Shown here piece by piece: positions 51,589 to 60,460 of a DNA stretch of 64,000 nucleotides. The translations under genes were made by a program, and so were the position numbers. A model generated the notes under the pieces. That model was not told the DNA's origin and did no database searches. It worked only from the letters and a program-made list of their open reading frames with translations. Positions within the stretch are counted from its first letter, which is position 1. Every line of letters starts with the position of its first letter. The stretch comes from JALYGJ01 sp963781705. GTDB taxonomy: Bacteria; Chloroflexota; Limnocylindria; Limnocylindrales; CSP1-4. The stretch lies in contig CAWAGP010000001.1 in the NCBI GenBank assembly GCA_963781705.1, positions 434,001 through 498,000 of the forward strand. Reading direction: 5' to 3'.

Positions 51589-51797
51589 CGCCTGCGCGCC
51601 GACAAGCCGATGGCGTCGACAGCAGCAGCTTCGCCGCCGCCCGCCGACATTGTGATCAGCCGGCTGAGGGTCGCGCGGTGTGCGGCGGCATGGCTGATGG
51701 TGATCATGGCCAAGATGGCATACCGCTCGCCGGGGTCGAGGGTCGGCGTGGTGAGGGTGCCAACCGCCATGCGGTGGGCGAGGTGCCTGCTGCTCAC
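51585..51797 (-). pseudogene. Fragment matching the C-terminus of the Cys-repeat protein
   Basis: The 70 residues contain G-T-L-T-T-P-T-L-D-P-G-E-R-Y-A-I-L-A, then S-R-L-I-T-M-S-A and A-A-A-V-D-A-I-G-L. The C-terminus of the protein at 41237-42355 has the same sequence with small changes (FTTPTLDPGARYAILA; VSRLITIAA; DAIGFG). The signal peptide and the Cys repeats are missing. It is a truncated duplicate or the remnant of a second gene. Confidence 0.65.
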
Positions 51798-51806
51798 CCC
51801 ATCACG

Positions 51807-51950
51807 TTAGACGCTGGAAAGGAAGTCGATAACTCGCCGCGTCACGATGTCCGCCGCCGCCTTGTCGTGTGTGGCAACGAGGTATCCATGAACACATCCA
51901 TGCCAGCATTGAGCGGGCGCGATCCGGAGATCAAGGGCATCTACGGCAGT
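51807..51950 (-). pseudogene. Possible C-terminal fragment of a dienelactone-hydrolase-like gene
   Basis: One minus-strand frame reads W-H-G-C-V-H-G-Y-L-V-A-T-H-D-K-A-A-A-D-I-V and ends I-D-F-L-S-S-V-stop (TAA at 51807-51809). The H-G-Y plus A-A-A-D ending resembles the C-terminus of dienelactone hydrolases with the catalytic His. No start codon or upstream part is present before the next gene. Weak call. Confidence 0.35.
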
Positions 51951-51989
51951 TATGCCGGAGGCGCCGGCCACGTTGACCGGGCGACTGCG

Positions 51990-52772
51990 TCAGGCCTGCA
52001 GCGTGTAGAGACGGGCCTCTCCATACGAGTTGAACCCGAGGCGCTTCAGGATGGGCATCGAGGTGCCGACGCGCGCCTGAACCAGCCCGAATCGGGCGCC
52101 GTGCTGCCACGCGATCTCGAGCCTCTTGCTTACGGTCGCCCGGTAGCCACCTTGGCCCCTGGCCTCGAGCAGTGTGCCGCCGCCGTACAGGCGCGCAACT
52201 TCGCCGGCTATCTCACAGCCGGCAGTGGCGATAGCTCGATCGGCGAGATACGCGACGACCCTGAAGCCGTGGTCGGTATCGAGCGGTCCGCCAAGCTGCT
52301 GAAGTTGCTGCTCACGCCGCTCACCGGACGATGGGCTACCGCCCCAGACGAGGGCGGCCACCTGCTCGGCATCGTCCAGCGTCGTCGGGTCGGCCACGAG
52401 GCGGCACTCGACTTCATCCGGGATGCCTACCTCGGTGACCCCGTCGGGCATGTCGTAGGCGACGATCTCCAGCTCCTCGGATAGGACGGCGCCAGCTGCG
52501 ATGAGCTGCCCTTCAAGAGCGGCGGTCGTTGACGGCGATATCCACCACGAAACCTCGCTCCGGCCGCGCTCGGCCGCGGCGTGCTGAACCGCGTCCACGA
52601 CGGTTTCCACGGGCCGCTCGACCATCGTCGGCGTGGCGCGGAAGCCCATGCGCGCCCACTCGGGATAGTCGATCACGCGCACGCCCATGACATCGAGCGC
52701 TTCCGCACCCGGTGGAATCCAGTGCCAATCGTCGGACGCCTGGAGGACACTCGCGCGCGTCAGGGTCGGCAC
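51990..52772 (-). CDS. GNAT-family acetyltransferase, last gene of a six-gene operon
   Basis: From a GTG at 52772 the protein has 260 residues. The C-terminal half has the GNAT fold: V-V-A-Y-L-A-D-R-A-I-A-T-A-G, A-R-L-Y-G-G-G-T-L-L-E-A-R-G-Q-G-G-Y-R-A-T (acetyl-CoA loop) and I-L-K-R-L-G-F-N-S-Y-G-E-A. The first 130 residues are an N-terminal GNAT-like half with W-H-W-I-P-P-G-A-E. It lies ten bases after mmsA. The substrate is unknown. Confidence 0.75.
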   Translation of the reverse strand: MPTLTRASVLQASDDWHWIPPGAEALDVMGVRVIDYPEWARMGFRATPTMVERPVETVVDAVQHAAAERGRSEVSWWISPSTTAALEGQLIAAGAVLSEELEIVAYDMPDGVTEVGIPDEVECRLVADPTTLDDAEQVAALVWGGSPSSGERREQQLQQLGGPLDTDHGFRVVAYLADRAIATAGCEIAGEVARLYGGGTLLEARGQGGYRATVSKRLEIAWQHGARFGLVQARVGTSMPILKRLGFNSYGEARLYTLQA

Positions 52773-52782
52773 GTCTCGAGCA

Positions 52783-54324
52783 TCAGCGGGTGCGCGGGAA
52801 GCCCAGGTCGACCTTTGATGTGCCCGGGTCGGGCCAACGCGCGGTGACCACCTTGGCGCGCGTGTAGAACTGGACCCCCTCCGGCCCGTACATGTGCAGG
52901 TCGCCGAAGAGCGAGTCCTTCCAGCCACCGAACGAGTAATAGGCCACCGGCACCGGGATGGGCACGTTGATGCCGACCATGCCGGCCAGCGCGTCGAACT
53001 GGAACTGCCGCGCGGCGCCCCCGTCGCGCGTGAAGATGGCCGTGCCGTTGCCGTACGGGTTGTCGTTGATCAGCTTCAGCGCGTCCTCGTAGGTGGCCAC
53101 GCGGACCACCTCGAGCACCGGCCCGAAGATCTCGTTGCGGTATGACTCGTGGCTTGGCTCGACGTTATCGATCAGCGACACGCCCAGGAAGAAGCCGTCC
53201 TCGCCGTAGACGTCCGACTGGCGACCGTCGGCCACCACCGTGGCCCCGGCCGCTGACGCCTTGTCGAGGTACGAGGCGACCTTGTCGCGGTGCTCGCGGG
53301 TGACCAGCGGGCCCATCTCCGACGCAGGATCGGTGCCCGGCCCGACACGGACCTTGGGCAGCCGCTGCTCGATGGCGGCGACCAGCGGATCGGCCACGCC
53401 GCCGACGGCAACCACCACCGAGACGGCCATGCAGCGCTCGCCGGCCGATCCGTAACCGGCCGACACGGCAGCGTCGGCGGCCATGTCGATGTCCGCGTCG
53501 GGGAGCACGACCATGTGGTTCTTGGCGCCGCCCAGCGCCTGGACGCGCTTGCCGGCCCTGGTGCCCGTCTCGTAGATGTACCTCGCGATGGGCGTCGAGC
53601 CGACGAACGAGACGGCCTTGATGGCCGGGTGCTCGAGGATGCGATCGACGGCCACCTTGTCGCCCTGGATGACGCTGAAGATGCCGTCCGGCACGCCGGC
53701 CTCGGCCAGCAGCTGGGCGATGAAGATCGACGCCGACGGATCCTTCTCGGACGGCTTGAGGATGAACGCGTTGCCACACGCGATGGCGTTGCCGAACATC
53801 CACATGGGCACCATCGCCGGGAAGTTGAAGGGCGTGATGCCGGCCACCACGCCGAGCGGCTGGCGAAGCTGGTAGACGTCGATGCCGGTCGAAACCTGCT
53901 CCGAATAGCCGCCCTTGAGCAGGTTCGGGATGCCGCACGCGAACTCCAGGTTCTCGAGGCCGCGGGCGACCTCGCCCAGCGCGTCGGAGAGGACCTTGCC
54001 GTGCTCGGCGGTGAGCAGCCCGGCGATCTCCTGGCGGTGCTGCTCGACCAGGTTGCGGACGCGGAACATGACGTCCGTGCGCTTGGACAGCGACGTGGCG
54101 CGCCACGCCGGGAACGCGGCCGCGGCGGCGGCCACGGCCGCATCGACCTCCTCGACCGAGGCGAAATCCACCCACTTGGTCTGCCGTCCTGTGGCCGGGT
54201 CGTAGACCGGACCGCGGCGGCCGGACGTGCCCTCGACCAGCCCGCCGCCGATCCAGTGGCTCACCCGGCCCAGGTCGTTGCCGCCGGTCACATCGAGTTG
54301 CTGTCGTTGTGCGATTTCAGTCAC
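52783..54324 (-). CDS. mmsA: CoA-acylating methylmalonate-semialdehyde dehydrogenase
   Basis: This 513-residue aldehyde dehydrogenase begins with S-H-W-I-G-G-G. It has P-F-N-F-P-A-M-V-P-M-W-M-F-G-N-A-I-A-C-G-N, G-S-T-P-I-A-R-Y-I-Y and G-S-A-G-E-R-C-M-A with catalytic C298, plus E-I-F-G-P-V-L. The PFNFPAMVPMWMF and GERCMA patterns are diagnostic for MmsA, which converts methylmalonate or malonate semialdehyde to propionyl- or acetyl-CoA in valine, beta-alanine and pyrimidine breakdown. The GTG start lies eight bases inside the lgt end, with AAGGAGA in lgt as its ribosome site. The length is normal. Confidence 0.93.
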   Translation of the reverse strand: MTEIAQRQQLDVTGGNDLGRVSHWIGGGLVEGTSGRRGPVYDPATGRQTKWVDFASVEEVDAAVAAAAAAFPAWRATSLSKRTDVMFRVRNLVEQHRQEIAGLLTAEHGKVLSDALGEVARGLENLEFACGIPNLLKGGYSEQVSTGIDVYQLRQPLGVVAGITPFNFPAMVPMWMFGNAIACGNAFILKPSEKDPSASIFIAQLLAEAGVPDGIFSVIQGDKVAVDRILEHPAIKAVSFVGSTPIARYIYETGTRAGKRVQALGGAKNHMVVLPDADIDMAADAAVSAGYGSAGERCMAVSVVVAVGGVADPLVAAIEQRLPKVRVGPGTDPASEMGPLVTREHRDKVASYLDKASAAGATVVADGRQSDVYGEDGFFLGVSLIDNVEPSHESYRNEIFGPVLEVVRVATYEDALKLINDNPYGNGTAIFTRDGGAARQFQFDALAGMVGINVPIPVPVAYYSFGGWKDSLFGDLHMYGPEGVQFYTRAKVVTARWPDPGTSKVDLGFPRTR

Positions 54325-55291
54325 TTTGTTCTCCTTGCGGCAACGATACCCCGCGCCCGGAAGTGCCGGGCGCGGTCGCGGAGCGCGGCGGCAGGAACGC
54401 GCCGGCCAGGATGACGACCAGGGCGAGCAGCGCCACAGCCTGCTCGGCGTTGAGCGGACCGATGAACGGGTCGTCGCGCCAGGTGAAGCCGACCAGCAGG
54501 CGGCCGAGCAGGACCCAGCTCAGTCCGACCACGAAGAGGTGCCCCGGCGACCGCGGAGTCCCGCGCAGGCGCAACACGATGGGGATGGCCAGCAGCAGCC
54601 ACAGCGCCTCGTAGATCTGCGACGGATGCGACGGCAGCGCCGGGTCGAGGCTGACCCACGGCCCGCTGCCGCCGAAGGCGACCGCCCACGGACCGTCGAA
54701 CGGCAGGCCCTGGCCACTGCCGCCCAGGAATTGGGCGAGCTTGCCCAGTCCGAGCACCAGCAGCAGCGGCACCGTCGCCGCGTCCACCCAGCGGCGCAGC
54801 GGCGCGCCGAGCAGGTGGCCGATGTACGCCGCGCTGGCCAGCCCGCCGAGCAGCGCGCCGAGCAGCGACAGGCCGCCGACCGCCGGGTCGAACAGGCTGG
54901 CCGGCGCGGCGGCGTACGCGTCGAGGAAGTCGAGGCCGTAAAGCAGCCGGCCGCCGACCACCGCCCCGGGCACGATGCCGACCACGATGAGGACCATGTC
55001 GTCGAGGCGCAGCGGCCGGCCGGCGGGGGCGGCAGCCGGTGCCGCGACCATCGGCTCCATGGACGGCGCATCGGGGAAGCGCGGCGGCACTTCCGCGCGT
55101 GACCGGGCAGGCGGCCGGCCGGCCCTGGCCAGCGACTGCCAACGCTCGTCGGCGGGCAACATCAGTACGGCCACGCCCAGCGCGATCAGCAGCGCCGCCG
55201 TCACGCCAACCGTCTGCCAGCGAATGGTCAGGGCGCCAAGGTGCAGCAGCGGGTCGAAGTTGATGGTGATGACGGCCAGCGCTGCGGACAT
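54317..55291 (-). CDS. lgt: Prolipoprotein diacylglyceryl transferase
   Basis: The 324-residue multi-pass membrane protein has G-G-R-L-L-Y-G-L, G-G-L-S-L-L-G-A-L-L-G-G and P-S-H-P-S-Q-I-Y-E-A-L-W, matching Lgt signatures (GxRxxY and HPxQLYE). About seven TM helices can be counted. It would add the diacylglycerol to lipobox cysteines, for example on the lipoprotein at 13987. A Pro/Arg-rich loop of about 40 residues after the second TM is unusual. It lies 11 bases after the MFS gene. Confidence 0.8.
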   Translation of the reverse strand: MSAALAVITINFDPLLHLGALTIRWQTVGVTAALLIALGVAVLMLPADERWQSLARAGRPPARSRAEVPPRFPDAPSMEPMVAAPAAAPAGRPLRLDDMVLIVVGIVPGAVVGGRLLYGLDFLDAYAAAPASLFDPAVGGLSLLGALLGGLASAAYIGHLLGAPLRRWVDAATVPLLLVLGLGKLAQFLGGSGQGLPFDGPWAVAFGGSGPWVSLDPALPSHPSQIYEALWLLLAIPIVLRLRGTPRSPGHLFVVGLSWVLLGRLLVGFTWRDDPFIGPLNAEQAVALLALVVILAGAFLPPRSATAPGTSGRGVSLPQGEQSD

Positions 55292-55302
55292 AGCGTGGGC
55301 CT

Positions 55303-56697
55303 TCAGCGGCGGCGCGTGATCGTCGGCCGGTGCACGCCGCCGGGGCGCCAGGTGCCGATCGGCAGCATCGCCAGGCGCGTCCCGCCGGGCAGCCGCGCCA
55401 GGCCCGCAACTGCCGCGAGCACGGCCATCGCTCCCCCAGAAACGAGTCCGAGCGGCGCGCCGCCAAGCGAAGTGACCGTGCCGGCAAACATGGCGCCGAA
55501 CGGCGTGCTGCCCGCGAACACGGTCGTGTACACGCTCATGACGCGGCCGCGCAACACGTCCGGCACGGTCAACTGGATGATCGTGTTGCACGTCGCAGCC
55601 ATCGAGATCGTGCCCCAGCCAACGATGAACATCAGGCCCAGGTCGAGCAGCATCGAGTGTGACAGGCCGACCAGGATCATCGGCACGCCGACGGCCGCCG
55701 CGCCGGCAAGCAAGCGGCCCATGGTGGGTCGCTGGCCGAAGGCGATCAGCAGCGCGCTGACCAGCGAGCCGACGCCGGTGGCGGACATCAGGAAGCCGTA
55801 CGTGTCGGCATCGCCGTGCAGCACGTCCTGGGCAAGCACCGGGATGACCACGTTGAAGTTGAGCGAAAACGTCGCCACGACGGCCAGCACGCCAATTGCC
55901 AGCGAGATCTGCTCGTCGTGGCGCACGTAGCGCAGGCCCTCGACCAGCCGATCGATGACCGAGCGCCAGTTGCGGTCCATGGCCACCCGCTCGAATGACT
56001 GGTGCAGGTCGCGCGAGCGCATCAGCAGCAGACCGGCGATGACCGCCACGTAGCTGGCCGCGTTGATGAAGAAGAGCGGCGCCATGCTCAGCAGCGCGAT
56101 GGTGATGCCGGCAATCGCCGGGCCGACGATACGCGACAGGTTGAACACGGCGCTGTTGAGGGCCACCGCGTTGGCCACGTCGTCACGGCCGACCATCTCG
56201 ACCACGAACGCCTGGCGGATGGGCATGTCGAACGCGTTGACCACGCCCAGCAGCACGGCCAGCACGTAGACGTGCCACACGGCCACCTGGCCGAAAGCGA
56301 CGTCGAGGCCGAGCACCAGCGCGAGCACGGCGGCCGCCGCCTGCGTGACGACCAGCGCCGCGCGCTTGCTGACCGCGTCCGCGACGATGCCGCCGAACAG
56401 GCCCAGGAACAAAACGGGCACGAACTGCAGCGCCCCGACGATGCCCAGCGCGAGCGGGTCGTGGGTCAGCTGCAGGACCAGCCATGACTGGCCGACCGAC
56501 TGCATCCAGGTGCCGATCAACGAGATTGCCTGACCGCCCCAGAAGAGCTGGAAGTTGCGATGCCCGAAGGCGCTCAGCCCCTGCGGCAGGCGGGACGCGC
56601 GCCGCGTGGGTGGCGCGGCACCCGTCGGCGGCTCCGCGCGCCGCGCCGGCGGCGTCTGGCTGGTCGGCGGTGTCGCCGGTTCCCCGCCCGCGCTCAC
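55303..56697 (-). CDS. MFS transporter (enterobactin-exporter-like family)
   Basis: From the GTG at 56697, which overlaps the kinase stop (GTGA), the protein has 464 residues. After a Pro/Ala/Arg-rich 45-residue N-terminus come about 12 TM helices. F-R-H-R-N-F-Q-L-F-W-G-G-type start and G-T-W-M-Q-S-V-G-Q-S-W-L-V-L-Q-L, then F-V-P-V-L-F-L-G-L-F-G-G-I-V-A-D fit the EntS/MFS_3 branch. N-A-F-D-M-P-I-R-Q-A-F is also typical. The substrate is unknown; export of a small molecule is likely. Confidence 0.85.
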   Translation of the reverse strand: MSAGGEPATPPTSQTPPARRAEPPTGAAPPTRRASRLPQGLSAFGHRNFQLFWGGQAISLIGTWMQSVGQSWLVLQLTHDPLALGIVGALQFVPVLFLGLFGGIVADAVSKRAALVVTQAAAAVLALVLGLDVAFGQVAVWHVYVLAVLLGVVNAFDMPIRQAFVVEMVGRDDVANAVALNSAVFNLSRIVGPAIAGITIALLSMAPLFFINAASYVAVIAGLLLMRSRDLHQSFERVAMDRNWRSVIDRLVEGLRYVRHDEQISLAIGVLAVVATFSLNFNVVIPVLAQDVLHGDADTYGFLMSATGVGSLVSALLIAFGQRPTMGRLLAGAAAVGVPMILVGLSHSMLLDLGLMFIVGWGTISMAATCNTIIQLTVPDVLRGRVMSVYTTVFAGSTPFGAMFAGTVTSLGGAPLGLVSGGAMAVLAAVAGLARLPGGTRLAMLPIGTWRPGGVHRPTITRRR

Positions 56698-57371
56698 TCG
56701 GTTGCCGGCGGCCAGTCGCGCGCCACGCGCTCGAGCAGCGCGACCGCGTGCGCCACGCCCAGCCGGCCGATGTCGAGGCTGATGTCGTAGTTGCGCGCGT
56801 CGAGCCAGTCCTCGCCGTAGAGGCGGCGGATGTACTCCGAACGGGCGGCGTCGACCGAGCGGCACAGGTCGCGCATGGCGCGCTCATCGAGCTGCTGCCC
56901 CGCTGCTCGGACGCGAGGCACCTCCTCGACGCGCGACATCAGGAAGCGGACGCGCGCCTCGATATCGGCGTGCAACTGGACGTGCAGCGTGCCCGGCCGC
57001 TTGCCCAGGATGAACGCCGCACCGCGACCGACGATGACCACGTTGCCGCGCGCGGCAGCCTCCTCGATGACCGTCCGGGTGATCGCCACCAGCCGGTCAT
57101 GGGTGCTCAGCGGTGGCACCTGTTCGCTGTACGGCATCGCCGGCAGCGCGACTTCCGTGGAGCTCGCCGCCAGCGCCGAGCCGAGCCGCTGCAGGAAGCT
57201 CGGCAGCCGCTCGTCGTAGGTCTCCAGCTCGTCTTCGGGGATGCCCGAGCGCAGCGCCACCTGGCTGACCAGCTTGCGGTCGAGGAACTCCAGGTTGAGC
57301 CGCTCGGCCAGTGCCCGCGCGACGGGCACGCCCGCCGCGCCGAACTGGCGCGAGATGGTGACGACGGGCAT
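56694..57371 (-). CDS. Cytidylate-kinase-like family protein
   Basis: This 225-residue protein opens V-T-I-S-R-Q-F-G-A-A-G-V-P-V-A-R-A-L-A, a variant P-loop of the cytidylate-kinase-like (AAK/ CK2) family. It continues with V-V-I-V-G-R-G-A-A-F-I-L, H-V-Q-L-H-A and a closing Y-D-I-S-L-D-I-G-R-L-G. Such proteins are common in anaerobe and Chloroflexota genomes and are not the canonical CMP kinase. It lies 19 bases after mdh in the same operon. Confidence 0.8.
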   Translation of the reverse strand: MPVVTISRQFGAAGVPVARALAERLNLEFLDRKLVSQVALRSGIPEDELETYDERLPSFLQRLGSALAASSTEVALPAMPYSEQVPPLSTHDRLVAITRTVIEEAAARGNVVIVGRGAAFILGKRPGTLHVQLHADIEARVRFLMSRVEEVPRVRAAGQQLDERAMRDLCRSVDAARSEYIRRLYGEDWLDARNYDISLDIGRLGVAHAVALLERVARDWPPATE

Positions 57372-57390
57372 CAGCCCGCCCGGCGTCTCA

Positions 57391-58335
57391 TCAGCCCGCC
57401 GCGGCGAGCCTGCTCATCGTCTCGACCAGGTCGCGCACCGCCGCGGCGGAGTGCTGCAGCGCGGCGCGCTCGTCATCGGTCAGCTCGATCTCGATGACCT
57501 GCTCGACGCCACGCCGGCCGAGCTTGACCGGCACGCCGACGTACAGGCCGTCAATGCCGTACTGGCCGCTCAGGTGGGCGGCGCACGGCAGGATCTCGCC
57601 GCGGTCGTTGAGGATCGAGTCGACCATCTGGGCGACCGACGCGGCCGGCGCGTAGTAGGCGCTGCCGCTCTTGAGCAGGCCGACGATCTCCGCGCCACCG
57701 TTGCGCGTCCTGGTGACCAGCGCGTCGATGCGCTCCTGGTCGAGCAGCTCGGTGATGGGCACGCCGCCGGCGGTCGAGTAGCGCGGCAGCGGCACCATCG
57801 TGTCGCCGTGGCCACCGAGCACGAAGGCGTGCGTGCTGCTCACGCTGACGCCCAGCTCCATCGCGATGAAGGCGCGGAAACGGGCCGAGTCGAGCACGCC
57901 GGCCATGCCGATCACGCGCTCGGGACTGAGGCCGCTGGCGTCCAGCGCGACGTGGCACATCGCGTCGAGCGGGTTGGTCACGATGATCAGGATCGCGTCT
58001 GGCGAATGCTCGCTGGCCTGTTGCACGACCGACCGGACGATGCCCGCATTCTTGGCCAGCAGGTCGTCGCGGCTCATGCCCGGCTGGCGGGCAAGGCCTG
58101 AGGTGACGACGACGATGTCTGAACCGGCCGTGTCGGCATAGTCGTTCGTGCCGGTGATCTTCATGTCGTGGCCGACGACCGGCGCCGCCTCGGCCAGGTC
58201 GAGCGCTTTGCCCTGCGGCAGGCCCTCGATGATGTCGATCAGCACGACGTCGGCCAGGCGGCCCTCGGCGATGCGCTGCGCGACCGACGCACCCACATTG
58301 CCTGCGCCAACGACGGTGACCTGCGGACGTGTCAT
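57391..58335 (-). CDS. mdh: Malate dehydrogenase, LDH-like type
   Basis: The 314-residue enzyme has the Rossmann loop V-V-G-A-G-N-V-G, L-I-D-I-I-E-G (Asp for NAD), G-L-A-R-Q-P-G-M-S-R-D-D-L, T-N-P-L-D-A-M and the active H-G-D in L-G-G-H-G-D-T-M-V-P. Arg in G-L-A-R-Q and S-R-D-D fit malate rather than lactate specificity. It converts malate and oxaloacetate in the TCA cycle. It is the first gene of a tight six-gene minus operon, and a repeat element lies upstream. Confidence 0.9.
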   Translation of the reverse strand: MTRPQVTVVGAGNVGASVAQRIAEGRLADVVLIDIIEGLPQGKALDLAEAAPVVGHDMKITGTNDYADTAGSDIVVVTSGLARQPGMSRDDLLAKNAGIVRSVVQQASEHSPDAILIIVTNPLDAMCHVALDASGLSPERVIGMAGVLDSARFRAFIAMELGVSVSSTHAFVLGGHGDTMVPLPRYSTAGGVPITELLDQERIDALVTRTRNGGAEIVGLLKSGSAYYAPAASVAQMVDSILNDRGEILPCAAHLSGQYGIDGLYVGVPVKLGRRGVEQVIEIELTDDERAALQHSAAAVRDLVETMSRLAAAG

Positions 58336-58442
58336 GTGTTGCCTCGATTCATGACGAGAGGTGGTGAAGTCCCGCGATTGTACCGACGCCCCAGGCCAGC
58401 GGCCGCGCGCAGGGCCTTGGGCAGGCCTGGTTGTGCCTCGTG

Positions 58443-58640
58443 CTACCGCCCCCATCGGTGGCTAAGCGGGTAGCAGGGCGACAATCCCGCGCATTGTTTT
58501 CGGTCGGCCGCCCTTGTCGACCAGAATCTCCCGTCCTGCCGATGCAGGCGGTACCGACTGCGACAAGCTGCCCGCCAGGACGCCCCGGCCGCGCTTAAGG
58601 ACCAACTGCCGCACGGCGCACCAATGCGGGCGGTATGGCG
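58443..58640. repeat. Dispersed intergenic repeat element, copy 4
   Basis: The 495 bp between mdh and TetR contain motif copies at 58443-58462 (minus), 58536-58556 (plus, GATGCAGGCGGTACCG) and 58619-58640 (plus). Spacings are 93 and 83 bp. CCCTTGTCGACC in the centre matches copy 3. The rest of the gap shows only the TetR operator. Confidence 0.75.
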
Positions 58641-58791
58641 TGCGCGGGCTCGGCCCGCGAGACGGAGCGTTGGTGGACGCTGTGCCGGCCTCGGGGTTCG
58701 ACGCGAGCAGTGCGCATGGCAGTGCGTACGGCCCCATCCGATCGGGCGACTCGGCCCTGCAGCGCCCATTGACCGCCGGTTCTAATATCAG

Positions 58792-58804
58792 ACCGACGGT
58801 CGGT
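58792..58804. promoter_or_regulatory. Probable TetR operator
   Basis: ACCGACGGTCGGT is an odd-centred 13 bp palindrome, 26 bp before the TetR start and just after an AT-rich TCTAATAT stretch that could be a -10 box. TetR family members commonly bind such palindromes in their own promoter. Confidence 0.6.
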
Positions 58805-58830
58805 TTGTTAATGAAGCACGGACGGTAGCC

Positions 58831-59555
58831 ATGGCGCCCAGGGCGCTCAATCCAACGAAGCACGCGGCCAAGCGGGACGAGTTCATCGACGCCGGCCAGC
58901 ACCTCATGCAAACGAAGGGCTACGAGCAGTTCAGCATCGAGGACGTGCTGGCGGAGGTGGGCGCGTCGAAGGGTGCCTTCTATCACTACTTCGGCTCCAA
59001 GCAGGCGCTGCTCGAAGCGATCATCGACCGCCTGGTCCAGGGCGGCCTCGCGATCGTCCAGGTCGTCGTCAACGACGACAGCCTCTCGGCGGTCGACAAA
59101 CTGCGCCACTACTTCTCCGGCATCGCCAACTTCAAGACCGAACGGATGGAGTTCGTACTGGCGCTGATGCGGGTGTGGTACTCGGACGACAACGCCATCG
59201 TGCGCGAGAAGTTCCGCCGCCAATTCGTGCGACAGGTCACGCCACATATCGCCACGATCGTCCGGCAGGGCGTCAGCGAAGGCGTCTTCAGCCTGTCCGA
59301 GCCGGAGCAGATGGCGCGCGTGCTCCTGTCGCTCATCCTCGACGCGACCGACGAGGCGGGCGAGTTGTGGTTCGCCGCCGTTGAGGGCCGCACCGACTTG
59401 GCCACGGTCCGCAAACACTTCGCCACCTACGACATCGCGCTCCAACGCCTGCTCGGCGTTTCGCCCGGGACGCTCCAGCTGACCGACGACGAAATGCTTC
59501 GCATCTGGTTCGAAGAAGTGATCCACACCGTCAACCACCCACGAAAGGAGCCCCA

Positions 59556-59559
<4 letters not shown>
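58831..59559 (+). CDS. TetR/AcrR-family repressor
   Basis: The 242 residues begin with an HTH (F-I-D-A-G-Q-H-L-M-Q-T-K-G-Y-E-Q-F-S-I-E-D-V-L-A-E-V-G-A-S-K-G-A-F-Y-H-Y-F-G-S-K), the standard TetR N-terminal domain, and a helical ligand-binding part. The stop overlaps the ABC ATPase GTG (GTGA), and a palindrome in its promoter is a likely operator, so it probably controls its own exporter operon. Confidence 0.93.
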
Positions 59560-60458
<899 letters not shown>

Positions 60459-60460
60459 CC

